Shown here in pieces: positions 41,681 through 50,759 of a stretch of 64,000 nt of DNA. Source of the DNA: an uncultured Bacteroidia bacterium (GTDB lineage: Bacteria; Bacteroidota; Bacteroidia; Bacteroidales; UBA932). Made by a program: the position numbers and the translations under genes. The notes below the pieces were generated by a model. The model did no database searches. It was not told where the DNA came from and saw only the letters and a list, made by a program, of their open reading frames with translations. Position 1 is the stretch's first letter, and the number at the start of each line of letters is the position of its first letter. The stretch lies in NCBI GenBank assembly GCA_902798975.1, contig CADBYT010000005.1, positions 124,001-188,000 on the forward strand, read 5' to 3'.

Positions 41681-42658
41681 ATGAAGACACTTCCTTTGAT
41701 ACGATGCCTGGGCCTGCTATGTGCGGCCCTGCTGCTGTACAACTGCCAAAAGACACCGTCCCTGACGCTGACCGGCCCTTCCGACCTGGTCATCGAGGCG
41801 GGGGGCGGTTCTGCCACGGTGACATTCACCACCAACACGGACTGGACCGTGCGCTCGGATTCCTGGATCCACGTCACCCCTTCCAGCGGGGCTGCTTCCA
41901 GTAAAGCGCTTTCCGTGACCGCCACGGTCGATGCGAACACCGCCTCCGACCGCAGCGGCCGGATCACCATCTCGGCGGGAGACGTCTCCCAGACGGTCAC
42001 CGTCCGGCAGGAGGCGCTCTTTTTCCGCGTCCTGTCCGACGATCAGCAGACCCGGTCGACGCTCCTGATCGACAGGAACGGCGTGGGGCCCAACCTCAAA
42101 GTGGAGACGAATGCAGCGGCGGATCCCGCTACCTGGTCCGTCACCTGTTCCGAGCCCTGGTGCTTCGTCACCGTGGGGGGTTACCCTGTCAGCATCAGCC
42201 TGTCGGCCGAAGCCTATGGAAAGAACGACCCGCTCTGGCCGCGGACCTGCGAACTCAGGATCGCCATCCCGGGCTTGTACAACGGCACGTTCAAGGTCGC
42301 CCAGGAGAGCGTGACCTTCATCGAACTGGCCGGCGGGGTGGCGGAGGAGTATGTCCTCTCTCCTTCCGGAGCGGCGAAGGAGTTCACCATCCATTCGAAT
42401 CTCTATGAGTGGAAGGTCGAGAACGGCAATGACTGGATCCAGGCGGAGAAGGTGGACGCGATGACCCTCAGGGTCAGTGCCGTCCCGCGCACCCAGGCTA
42501 CTTCCGCGGCCCGGAAAGGGACACTCCACCTCTACAGTGCAGCGCTCTCCGGGCGGCCTTCCAAAGCGGGAGAATTCATCACGCTCAACTTCAAGGAAGG
42601 GGATCCGGACGTGTCCGGAGAGGATTATGGTTATGGTGAAAGCCATGGCTGGGATTAA
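41681..42658 (+). CDS. BACON-domain lipoprotein, 325 aa
   Basis: Lipoprotein signal MKTLPLIRCLGLLCAALLLYNC. Residues about 30-110 form a BACON-type Ig fold (GGSATVTFTTNTDWTVRSDSWIHVTPSSGAA over two strands; SGRITISAGDVSQTVTVRQE), the phylum-specific domain often associated with glycan or mucin binding. A second similar repeat lies further on (FTIHSNLYEWKVENGNDWIQA, GTLHLYSAALSG). The ATG at 41681 is chosen from the lipobox; a TTG 20 codons upstream has no signal. Ends eight bases before the fimbrillin-like gene. Confidence 0.88.
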   Translation: MKTLPLIRCLGLLCAALLLYNCQKTPSLTLTGPSDLVIEAGGGSATVTFTTNTDWTVRSDSWIHVTPSSGAASSKALSVTATVDANTASDRSGRITISAGDVSQTVTVRQEALFFRVLSDDQQTRSTLLIDRNGVGPNLKVETNAAADPATWSVTCSEPWCFVTVGGYPVSISLSAEAYGKNDPLWPRTCELRIAIPGLYNGTFKVAQESVTFIELAGGVAEEYVLSPSGAAKEFTIHSNLYEWKVENGNDWIQAEKVDAMTLRVSAVPRTQATSAARKGTLHLYSAALSGRPSKAGEFITLNFKEGDPDVSGEDYGYGESHGWD

Positions 42659-42666
42659 CCTATAAA

Positions 42667-45549
42667 ATGAGAACGTCCATGAGAAAGATTAATTCCATTC
42701 TGGTTTTCGGTATCGCTTTCCTGTTGCTCGGCGCCTGTGTGCGTGAGCCGGTACCGTCCGTAGAGGAATCCCGCGCCATCACGGCGACCATCGCCGCGGA
42801 CGGCCCCCAGACCCGCGCCATCCTGATGGACAATCCGGGCGTGAGGATGGAAAGTTACTGGGCGGCCGGCGACCGGATCGGCCTGGCCGGCAGCGACGGG
42901 GCCGTCAAGGCCTTCCAGGTGTCGGCAAACGACATTTCCGCGGATGGCAGGACGGCGGTCTTCCGTTCGGAAGAGACCGTCCCGACCGGGAACATCCTGG
43001 CTTTCTTCCCGTATCAGGAAGGCGCCGCCGTCTCGGGCGGCAAAGTCTCCCTGGACCTCCCGGCCACGCAGCATTACACCCTTGCCGGGGGCCTTCCCCA
43101 GCCGGATCCCGGCGCCGCCCTGATGGTGGGCACGGGCTCCGCGGCGACCGGCATTTCCCTTTGCAACGTCCTGGCGGTCCTCAAGGTCGGGCAAACCTTC
43201 GAGCAGAAGACAACCGTCTCCAGGGTCGAGTTCCGCGATCTGGACGACAAAGACGTGGCGGGCCGGCTCACCGTCGACCCGAGCCGTAATTACGCGTCGG
43301 AGCTTTCGGGAGACGGCAAGGTTATCACCCTGGATTGCGGCGAGGGTGTGACCCTGGACGCCGGCGTGCTGGGCAAGTTCTACCTGCTCGTCCCCGCACG
43401 CAGCTATCCGAAGGGCGTGGAGATTACGTTCGTCTTCCCGGACGGAAGCAAGGTCGTGAAGAAGTCGGCCACTGCGTCCGGACTCACGTGCTCCCGCGGC
43501 GTGGTGTATCCGATCGGTGAAGCCACCAACCGGGAATACGCCGCCGGCCCGGAAGCGTCCAAACTGGCCCCGGGGGCGATGCTGATGACGCCCGAGATCC
43601 TGCGCGCGGCGAAGATCGTGCGGCAGGGCAAGGAGCGCCTGATCAATTATGACGGTGTGGCGACGGATATCTTCGTTCCGTATTATGAAATGATCCTGCC
43701 CGGCGACCTGGGCGTCAAGGACGGCTCCATGCTCGTGTTCGAGGCGACCGACGATCTCCCCGGCGGGGGTGTCTTCGTGGTCTCGAACTTCAAGCAGCCG
43801 TGGGGGGATGAAAAGCACTGCAAGGCCGACCTCCACATGACCGTGGAATTCGCCAAGGCTTTCAAATCGATGGAATTCGGCTCGGAGATGTTCGACGACG
43901 CCGGTAATTATGTCGAGGGCGCCGGCCTGGACCTGGACCTGGGCAACTACTTGAGCGAAGTCCGCGATGCGGAGGGCAACATCGTCCCCTTCACACGGAT
44001 GGCGGACGGGACCATCGCCTTCTCGGCGGAAGACATGGCCGAAGTCCTGACGAAAGGCCTGACGAGGGTGGAGAAGACGCTTACGCCGCCTGTGGTCAAG
44101 ATCTCCTACGACAAGAACGACTGCTCCGCGGACCTGGCCGCGACCCTGAATGTCGCGATGCAGGCCGCTGCGCGCATCACCGACGGTGAGTTGAACTTCC
44201 TCCATTTCACCTTCCATCCTACCATCGACCTGAAGGCAGAATTCTCCATCACCGAGAAGGTCGGTTTCGACAAGGAGCTTCATCTGCTGACCTTGTACTG
44301 CGCTCCCGGCATCCCGGTCGCTCCCGGTGTCATCCTCCTGCCCGAACTGGACATATATGGCAAGCTGGGTGCCGAAGCGAACGTGAAACTGACCACCAAG
44401 ATCAACTACAAGATCGATCCGGGCCGCTTCGGTTTCTCCTACCTGAACGGGGTCGGTTTCCAGTTCCGCCATTTCGAGGCGGAGCCGGAGGAAAGCGATC
44501 TCGCTCCCGCCCTGGACGCCTCGCTGACCGGTACGCTGTCCGCCTATCTGGGCGTCAAGGCCGTTCCGTCCATTTCCCTCTACGGCCTGTTCAAGGCGGG
44601 CCTGGACGTGGATTTCAAGATGACGCTCGCCCTGACCACCGAACGCAGCAGCACGATGGAAGATGGCACGCACGCCACCCGGCTGTCCCTGACGCCGTCC
44701 ATCAGCTTCGTGCCCCGCACGGCGAGTTTGGGCGGGTATTTTTCCAAAAAATGGGATATGCTCGAGACTTCCATCGAGTGGGATCCCATCTGGGAACGGT
44801 ACCTCGAACCGAATAATGGGGCAAAAGGGAAGTTGACCGGTCAGACCCTGCCGATTGCCAACAACACGTATCGTGACGATTATAAAATCGCAATAGGTAG
44901 CGGCAGTAATATTTCCTACTATAGTCTAAACTGGAAACAGGGCATTCCGACCCCTCAACCCTTCTTTATCGGCATCGATGGCGTCGATTATGAGATTACC
45001 AACTACAAGCATCCTTTGCTGGATGACTGGATCGTGGAGATGGAAGTGTTGTCGGGCGCGCCGCATACGGAGCAAAAGGGGTATTGGAAGGAATACATCA
45101 ATGTGGCCGCCGCCATGGGCGGAGGTCTCCCCGGTTTGAATCCCAGTCTTCCTCCCCTGAGCGGCTCGGGTGAGACTTACAGGTTGGGCACAATCCCGGC
45201 CGGCGTCCTGGATGACGGTTTCTCGGTGCGCGGCCATATCCAGTTGGACCTCACGTCCGGACAGGTCCGTGGCATCCGGATGAAATACACCAATGCGAAG
45301 ACCGGCCGCAGTTTCTACGATAGTGATGCCTATGGTTTTGCATTTTACTGGCCGGAGACGCCCGACGGGGCTTACTTCGACGCTGTGCGTTTCGAGACCT
45401 ATACTTATGCGGAAAAGATAGGGACGGATCAGGCAGGACAGCCTATCTATAAACAAGTGACCAAGACTGCATCACAACAATACAACGAGGCCGCGTTATT
45501 GGAGTGGCCCCTCCCCGGCAATTATCCGAAAATGGACGTATTGAATTAA
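42667..45549 (+). CDS. Fimbrillin-like surface lipoprotein, 960 aa
   Basis: Lipobox LLGAC after MRKINSILVFGIAFL (an inner ATG at 42679 is a good alternative start). The N-terminal ~280 residues follow the fimbrillin/Mfa pattern: ITATIAADGPQTRAI, ESYWAAGDRIGLAG, ILAFFPYQEGA, GVVYPIGE. The C-terminal 650 residues are unusually long and beta-rich, with no domain I know. Likely displayed on the cell surface, perhaps as a large tip or anchoring protein rather than a shaft subunit. Adjacent BACON protein and regulator suggest one locus. Confidence 0.8.
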   Translation: MRTSMRKINSILVFGIAFLLLGACVREPVPSVEESRAITATIAADGPQTRAILMDNPGVRMESYWAAGDRIGLAGSDGAVKAFQVSANDISADGRTAVFRSEETVPTGNILAFFPYQEGAAVSGGKVSLDLPATQHYTLAGGLPQPDPGAALMVGTGSAATGISLCNVLAVLKVGQTFEQKTTVSRVEFRDLDDKDVAGRLTVDPSRNYASELSGDGKVITLDCGEGVTLDAGVLGKFYLLVPARSYPKGVEITFVFPDGSKVVKKSATASGLTCSRGVVYPIGEATNREYAAGPEASKLAPGAMLMTPEILRAAKIVRQGKERLINYDGVATDIFVPYYEMILPGDLGVKDGSMLVFEATDDLPGGGVFVVSNFKQPWGDEKHCKADLHMTVEFAKAFKSMEFGSEMFDDAGNYVEGAGLDLDLGNYLSEVRDAEGNIVPFTRMADGTIAFSAEDMAEVLTKGLTRVEKTLTPPVVKISYDKNDCSADLAATLNVAMQAAARITDGELNFLHFTFHPTIDLKAEFSITEKVGFDKELHLLTLYCAPGIPVAPGVILLPELDIYGKLGAEANVKLTTKINYKIDPGRFGFSYLNGVGFQFRHFEAEPEESDLAPALDASLTGTLSAYLGVKAVPSISLYGLFKAGLDVDFKMTLALTTERSSTMEDGTHATRLSLTPSISFVPRTASLGGYFSKKWDMLETSIEWDPIWERYLEPNNGAKGKLTGQTLPIANNTYRDDYKIAIGSGSNISYYSLNWKQGIPTPQPFFIGIDGVDYEITNYKHPLLDDWIVEMEVLSGAPHTEQKGYWKEYINVAAAMGGGLPGLNPSLPPLSGSGETYRLGTIPAGVLDDGFSVRGHIQLDLTSGQVRGIRMKYTNAKTGRSFYDSDAYGFAFYWPETPDGAYFDAVRFETYTYAEKIGTDQAGQPIYKQVTKTASQQYNEAALLEWPLPGNYPKMDVLN

Positions 45550-45566
45550 TTGCTATCTTTACACAG

Positions 45567-47270
45567 ATGAAGCATCTGTGCACCATAACCTTTGCCGTGC
45601 TCCTGGCGGTCTGTTTCCCGGCGGTTGCCGGATCGCAGGCCGCCGGGGACGTGCGGCGGATGGCCGTGGAGCGGCTGCCGGACCTGAATGTGCCGCGCAG
45701 CGCACACGTAGCGGCCTGCGTCGGCGGGGAGCTGACGGTTATCGGCGGCCACACGACCGGCTTCGTGCCCACGGCGACGGCCGAGTATTACCGGGACGGT
45801 GCGTGGTATCTGGTGGAGACGCTTTTTCCGCACGATTTCGGTTTCGGCGTGGTGCTGCCCACGGAACAAGTGCTGGTGGGCGGCGGCTGCGCCGAGGCTT
45901 TCGGTGTGGGGCGGACCCTCGGCGTGGAACTCTATAGCCCGAAGACGCACGATTTCGCCCCGCTTCCCATTCTGGACCGGCGGCGGACCCGCGCAAGTGC
46001 GGCGCGTCTGTCTGACGGCACCCTGATCGTGGCCGGCAACTGGTTTGCAGAAGACGCGGTTGCGATTTACTCGCCGGAGTCCGGCGGCGAAGCGCTGCGG
46101 GAGCCTACCCGGCAGCGGGTGAATCCGTATATCCTGCAAAGCACTTCGGACAATGCCCTCATCCTGAGTTCTTCCGGTGCGCAGGGCGACACGCTCGACC
46201 CGGTCGCGGACCGGCTCCGGGGAGATCCCTTCGAGGTGCCGCTGCTGGAGGAATGGGATAATGTCTTACGTGGCGACGGGCAGCAGATGAGCCAGTTCTT
46301 CATCGGTGACGAGACCGTGGGCGGTTATGCCTGGCTGCTCCCCGCGATCCGCAAGGCGGACGGCCAGCCGGGCGTGATCAAAGTGGTGGGGGAGGATTTC
46401 TCCGTTCTGGAGACGGAGCATCCCCTGCTGGCGGAGGGACTGGACGGAGAAGCGCTGAGCCCGTTCCCCATACTGCTTGCCGACAAGGCGCACGCTTGCG
46501 CCTGGCTGGTACAGGTAGTGGCGGGCAGCGGCCGCATCTATGTGACGAGAATCGATTACGGGGTGGCGTTGCGCGGCGGCAGGGCGCCGCTGACCATATA
46601 CCGGGCGGATCTCCCTGACGGCTGTCAGGTGCCTGTCGAGATGTCCCCGGTGCTGCTGCCCGGCGGCCGCATCGCCATTGTCGGCGGCCGGACGGGGCTG
46701 GATGAGTACCACCCGTCCGCTGCGGCATTCATCCTGCACACGGAGCCGCTGCCGCCCAAGGCCTTCCCGTGGTGGCTCGTGGTCGCGGGCGCACTGCTGG
46801 CCGGGGGAGTGGCTTACATGCTTCGGAGGAGATCCCTCGACTCCGCTCGGGATGACAGTGGGTTGGAGGCGCGGGATGACGAGACGCGTTATTCCGGGCT
46901 TGACCCGGAATCCCGGGATGCAGGATCGCAGTCCGGCGAACCTGCCACGCTCCTGTCCCGCATCGTTTCCCTGATGGAGAAGGATGAACTCTGGCGGCAG
47001 AAGGGGCTCAAGGTCTCCGACCTGGCCACCCGCCTGGGCACCAATGCCACGTATATCTCCGCCTGCATCAACGGCCAGGCGGGCAAGAGCTTCCCGGAAT
47101 TCCTGAACGACTACCGCCTGCGCCACGCGCAGAAACTGATGGCGGAGCAGCCCGACAGGCTGCTTGCGGACATCGCTGACGAGTCGGGTTTCTCCAACGA
47201 ACAGTCCTTCTTCCGTTCCTTCAAGGCCCGAACGGGCCTCACTCCGCAGGAATGGAAAGCCTCACGCTGA
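45567..47270 (+). CDS. Membrane one-component regulator: kelch-like sensor, TM, AraC-type DNA-binding domain, 567 aa
   Basis: Signal peptide MKHLCTITFAVLLAVCFPAVAGSQA; kelch-like propeller repeats (LTVIGGHTTGF, VLVGGGCAEAFGVG, RIAIVGGRTGLDEYHPSAAA), one TM segment (WWLVVAGALLAGGVAYML, about residues 402-419), then a C-terminal AraC HTH (LATRLGTNATYISACINGQ, LADIADESGFSNEQSFFRSF). It appears to sense outside and act on DNA from the membrane. Between TM and HTH a 35-residue stretch is encoded by palindromic repeats. Neighbours at 41681-45549 are plausible targets. Start at 45567 rather than an upstream in-frame codon because of the signal peptide and a -7-like box (TATCTTTA) five bases upstream. 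Confidence 0.88.
   Translation: MKHLCTITFAVLLAVCFPAVAGSQAAGDVRRMAVERLPDLNVPRSAHVAACVGGELTVIGGHTTGFVPTATAEYYRDGAWYLVETLFPHDFGFGVVLPTEQVLVGGGCAEAFGVGRTLGVELYSPKTHDFAPLPILDRRRTRASAARLSDGTLIVAGNWFAEDAVAIYSPESGGEALREPTRQRVNPYILQSTSDNALILSSSGAQGDTLDPVADRLRGDPFEVPLLEEWDNVLRGDGQQMSQFFIGDETVGGYAWLLPAIRKADGQPGVIKVVGEDFSVLETEHPLLAEGLDGEALSPFPILLADKAHACAWLVQVVAGSGRIYVTRIDYGVALRGGRAPLTIYRADLPDGCQVPVEMSPVLLPGGRIAIVGGRTGLDEYHPSAAAFILHTEPLPPKAFPWWLVVAGALLAGGVAYMLRRRSLDSARDDSGLEARDDETRYSGLDPESRDAGSQSGEPATLLSRIVSLMEKDELWRQKGLKVSDLATRLGTNATYISACINGQAGKSFPEFLNDYRLRHAQKLMAEQPDRLLADIADESGFSNEQSFFRSFKARTGLTPQEWKASR
46831..46912. repeat. In-frame palindromic repeats inside the kelch/AraC gene
   Basis: GATCCCTCGACTCCGCTCGG plus GATGACA (46831-46857) and ATTCCGGGCTTGACCCGGAA plus TC (46891-46912) are two members of the GTCATYC...GRATC family, encoding SLDSARDDSGL and YSGLDPES. 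They sit exactly between the TM and the HTH and keep the frame. Confidence 0.82.
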
Positions 47271-47273
47271 CGG

Positions 47274-48476
47274 CTATTCCCGGTTCAGGAGCTTGATCAG
47301 GTAGGCGCACTTCTCGGGGTTGCCGAGGGTCTTGCCGAGGTTGCAGGAGAGCTTGACGCAGTCGTGCCACTCGCGGAGCTCGGTGATGCGGCCGCGGGTA
47401 AGCTTCACCACGATGTTCATGGGATCGGCCCCCGTCACGTCGCAGGTCAGGAAGGTTCCCACGCCGTATGAGTCCTGCACGCGGCCGTTCACGTACTGGT
47501 GGATCTCGATGGCCTTGTCGATGTTCAAGCCGTTGGAGTAGCAGACCTGCTTGGTGGCGGGGTCGATGCCCAAGGATTTGTACTTCGCGATGATCTTCTC
47601 CGTCTGCTCGAACTCGTCGCCGCTGTCCACGCGCAAACCCTTGTACATCATGGCCATACGCTTGGACAGGTTGGAGAAGAAGACCTCGTCTCCGAAGCAG
47701 TCGTACAGATAGATACCGTTGTCGCCGTCGTACACGTCGCTGAACTTCTTCATGACGTTGAAGTTGCACTCGAACACGCCGCTCACGTTCTCCTCGAAGG
47801 AGATGAGCTGGTGGGACATCGTGCCCAGCGGGACGCAGTTGTATTTCATAGCCAGCCATACGTTGGACGTGCCCGTGAATTTGCCCGGCCAGGAGGGCTT
47901 CGAATCATAGACCTCCTTCATCACGCGCACCACCATCTCATGATGGTCGAAGCTGAAGCGGCGGCGGGTGCCCATGTCGCCGAGCACGAGGCCGGAGCTG
48001 AAGATGCGCTCGGTCTTCGCGCGTGCCTTCGCCTCCTCATGGGCGGCGTCGTAGCGTTCGAAATCGCCCCGCAGGCCATGCATCAACTCGCTGATACACG
48101 AGAGGATAGGCATTTCCCACATGATGGTGGAGAACCATTTTCCGCGAACGCTGATGTCCAGGTGGCCTTCCGCATCCTGCTTGATCGTGACCTCGCCGGG
48201 GCGGAAACGGTAGCCGCGCAGGAAGGTGAAGTACCACAGGGGAAGGAAGACGCAGCGGGTCTTCATGAACTCGACCTCCTCGTCGGTGATGGTCACCTCC
48301 GCCAGATGGTCCAGCTGCTCGCGGAGCAGTTTGTCAAAACCCTTCGGATAGACCTGGTGGTTGCGGTCGAAGAAGGTGTACTCCACTTCGGCCCGGGGAT
48401 AGGTCTTCAGGATGTAGTACTGGCAGGTAAAGGTGTAGAGGTCGTTGTCGGTGAAATGGTTGATGATCGGTTTCAT
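47274..48476 (-). CDS. pncB: Nicotinate phosphoribosyltransferase, 400 aa
   Basis: NAD salvage: nicotinate + PRPP to nicotinate mononucleotide. Recognised by KPIINHFTDNDLYTFTCQYY, the catalytic-His region RRRFSFDHHEMVVR, TSNVWLAMKYNCVPLGTMSHQ and DSGDEFEQTEKII. Length is typical. It ends three bases from the convergent regulator gene and starts two bases after the M3 peptidase stop, so it is co-transcribed with it. Confidence 0.94.
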   Translation of the reverse strand: MKPIINHFTDNDLYTFTCQYYILKTYPRAEVEYTFFDRNHQVYPKGFDKLLREQLDHLAEVTITDEEVEFMKTRCVFLPLWYFTFLRGYRFRPGEVTIKQDAEGHLDISVRGKWFSTIMWEMPILSCISELMHGLRGDFERYDAAHEEAKARAKTERIFSSGLVLGDMGTRRRFSFDHHEMVVRVMKEVYDSKPSWPGKFTGTSNVWLAMKYNCVPLGTMSHQLISFEENVSGVFECNFNVMKKFSDVYDGDNGIYLYDCFGDEVFFSNLSKRMAMMYKGLRVDSGDEFEQTEKIIAKYKSLGIDPATKQVCYSNGLNIDKAIEIHQYVNGRVQDSYGVGTFLTCDVTGADPMNIVVKLTRGRITELREWHDCVKLSCNLGKTLGNPEKCAYLIKLLNRE

Positions 48477-48478
48477 AT

Positions 48479-50569
48479 CTATATGATTTCCAGTTTCTTG
48501 AGTAATGCCTTCGGGTCGGGATCATGGCCGCGGAAGCGGCGGTACAGCAGGGCTTCGTCCTCGCTGCCGCCCTTCGAGAGGACGTTCTCCCGGAAGGATG
48601 CGGCCGTTGCGCGGTCGAAAATGCCCCGCTCGCGGAACAGGGAGAAGGCGTCTGCTTCGAGAACCTCCGCCCATTTGTAGGAGTAGTATCCGGCGGAATA
48701 GCCGCCGTCGAAGATGTGGTGGAAGGACGTGGAGATGCAGCTGCCCGGGATGTCGGGCAGTACGGCGCAGTCCGCCAGGGCCCGCGCCTCGACGTCCAGG
48801 ACGGAGATTCGCCGGTCGGAGCCGGAGATTCGCCGGTCAGAGCCGGCGAATGACGACCCGTCATCCCCGGCTTGACCGGGGATCTCCGTGTGCCACGCCA
48901 GGTCCAGCAGGCCGAAGCGCAGCTGGCGCACCTGGAAGTAGGCTGCATGGTAGTTGCGGGCGGCGACGAGCCGCTCCACGAGCGCGTCGGGGATAGGTTC
49001 TCCTGTCTGCCAGTGCCGCGCGAAGGTGTGCAGCCATTCGGGCTCGAAGCCCCAGTTCTCCATGAGCTGCGAGGGCAGCTCCACGAAGTCGCGTGCCACG
49101 TTGGTGCCGGTCAGGGACGGATAGCGCCCTTCGGCGAGCATCCCGTGCAGGGCATGCCCGAATTCGTGCAGCAGGGTCGTGAGCTCGTCGTGCGTGAGCA
49201 GCGAAGGCGCGTCCGGCGTGGGTTTGCTGAAATTGGTCACAATGCTCACCAGCGGCCGCTCTTCGACGCCGCCGCGCAGCGCGAGTTCGCGGAAATTGGT
49301 CATCCACGCGCCGCTGCGCTTGCCCGCACGGGGGAAGAAATCGGCGTAGAACAGTGCCAGATGCCGCCCGTCCGCATCCTGCACGTCGTAGATGCGCACG
49401 TCGGGATGGTAACCGGGCAGGTCCGTACGGGGCACAAACTGCACACCGTACAGGCGCGTCGCGAGGCCGAACACGGCCGCGATGCAGTCCTCCAGGCGGA
49501 AATAGGGCTTGAGCTGCTCGTCGCTGAGGGCGTAATGCTCCGCGCGGAAGCGCTCGGACCAGTACGGGAAATCCCAGGGCTGCATCTGCGCTTCCGCATA
49601 GCCGTGCTGCTGCGCGTAGGCAAGCAATTCGGCGACCTCCCGCCGGGCGGCGGGAAGCGACGGTGCCATCAGCTCGTCGAGCAATTTCCGCACGGCGCCG
49701 ATGTGCTTCGCCATGCGCTCCTCGAGCTCGTAAGCGGCCCAGTCGGCGTAGCCGAGCAACTGCGCGATCTTGCGGCGCAAATCAGTAATCTTCAGACAGA
49801 TATCCCGATTGTCCGAGGGCCCTCCGAGGGCGCGTGCATTGAAGGCGCGCCACATTTTCTCCCGCAGGTCGGCACGGGCGCTGAACTGCAGGAAGGGAAC
49901 ATAGCTCGGATGCGAGAGGTCGAAGCGCCAGCCGGGGCGATCTTTCTCGCGGGCAGCCTGCTCCGCAGCGTCGCGGACATACTGCGGCAGGCCTTCCAGC
50001 TCTGCCTCGTCGGTGATTTCCAGGCTGAAGGCGTTGGTGGCGTCGAGCACGTTCTTGCCGAATTTCAGCTCCAGCAGCGAGAGTTCTTCCTCCCAGGCAG
50101 CATAGGTTTTCTTGTCCTCCGGGCCCAGCAGGGCGCCGCTGCGCGTGAAGCCTTTGTAGCTCTCTTCCAGCAGCTTGCGCTGGTCAGGCGCGAGTTCGAG
50201 CGCATCCCGTCCGTCATAGACGGCCCTGACGCGGGCGAACAGGGTTTCGTTGAGCGAGACGTACATCTCGTATTCCGTCAGCAGGGGCGAGACTTCCTCG
50301 GCAATCTGCTGCATCGCGTCGTCGCTTTCCGCTTCGAGCAGGTTGAAAAAGAGCCCGCTGACGCGGTCCAGCGCAGCCCCGGCGAACTCCAGCGCCTCCA
50401 CCGTGTTGGCGAAGGTCGGCGGCTCGGGGTTCGCCGCGATGGCATCCACCTCGGCCTTGCCCGCGGCGATGGCCGCCTCAAAGGCGGGCTTCCAGTGCTC
50501 CGTGCGGATCAGGTCGAAGCGCGGCGCGCCGAAAGGCAGGGTGGAAGGAGTCAGCAGCGGAGAATCCAT
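48479..50569 (-). CDS. M3-family zinc oligopeptidase with repeat-encoded insert, 696 aa
   Basis: Cytoplasmic thimet-type oligopeptidase (Dcp/PrlC group). The zinc motif is in LLHEFGHALHGML near residue 468 with the downstream Glu in FVELPSQLMENWGFEP. Residues about 562-590 (EIPGQAGDDGSSFAGSDRR, then a second GSDRRIS) are encoded by palindromic and tandem repeats and are absent in usual relatives; the flanking sequences LLDLAWHT and VLDVEARALADCAVLP continue the family helix, so the insert lies in a loop. The ATG is four bases after a -7 box. Confidence 0.92.
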   Translation of the reverse strand: MDSPLLTPSTLPFGAPRFDLIRTEHWKPAFEAAIAAGKAEVDAIAANPEPPTFANTVEALEFAGAALDRVSGLFFNLLEAESDDAMQQIAEEVSPLLTEYEMYVSLNETLFARVRAVYDGRDALELAPDQRKLLEESYKGFTRSGALLGPEDKKTYAAWEEELSLLELKFGKNVLDATNAFSLEITDEAELEGLPQYVRDAAEQAAREKDRPGWRFDLSHPSYVPFLQFSARADLREKMWRAFNARALGGPSDNRDICLKITDLRRKIAQLLGYADWAAYELEERMAKHIGAVRKLLDELMAPSLPAARREVAELLAYAQQHGYAEAQMQPWDFPYWSERFRAEHYALSDEQLKPYFRLEDCIAAVFGLATRLYGVQFVPRTDLPGYHPDVRIYDVQDADGRHLALFYADFFPRAGKRSGAWMTNFRELALRGGVEERPLVSIVTNFSKPTPDAPSLLTHDELTTLLHEFGHALHGMLAEGRYPSLTGTNVARDFVELPSQLMENWGFEPEWLHTFARHWQTGEPIPDALVERLVAARNYHAAYFQVRQLRFGLLDLAWHTEIPGQAGDDGSSFAGSDRRISGSDRRISVLDVEARALADCAVLPDIPGSCISTSFHHIFDGGYSAGYYSYKWAEVLEADAFSLFRERGIFDRATAASFRENVLSKGGSEDEALLYRRFRGHDPDPKALLKKLEII
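48803..48883. repeat. In-frame tandem and palindromic repeats inside the M3 peptidase gene
   Basis: A 21-base unit (GGAGATTCGCCGGTCGGAGC plus C) occurs twice in tandem at 48803-48823 and 48824-48844 with one mismatch. The second copy forms ATTCGCCGG-TCAGAG-CCGGCGAAT. A further palindrome GTCATCCCCGGCTTGACCGG plus GGATC lies at 48860-48883. All keep the peptidase frame. Confidence 0.85.
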
Positions 50570-50573
50570 ACTG

Positions 50574-50581
50574 CAAAAATA
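50574..50581 (-). promoter_or_regulatory. -7 element TATTTTTG for the M3 peptidase/pncB unit
   Basis: Minus-strand full match to TAnnTTTG, ending four bases before the ATG at 50569; expected to give a leaderless mRNA. Confidence 0.6.
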
Positions 50582-50687
50582 ACCATAAATGGGGATTTCC
50601 TAATCATCCGAAAACGCTTAATTTTGCATCTGGATAAAAGTTAGTGTGTTTTTAAAGGACGTGACCGCATCGGGGTTGCGTCTTTTC

Positions 50688-50719
50688 TTTGTATTTGTCT
50701 GCGAAATTGACTAAATTTG
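50688..50719 (+). promoter_or_regulatory. Promoter TTTG, 20-base spacer, TAAATTTG
   Basis: TTTG at 50688-50691 and TAAATTTG at 50712-50719, consensus boxes at consensus spacing. The start of the anion symporter gene is 40 bases downstream. This is the best-formed promoter in the window. Confidence 0.8.
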
Positions 50720-50759
50720 CGCCGCTTTTCAGAGATAAGTAAAATTAGTACAAATATTT

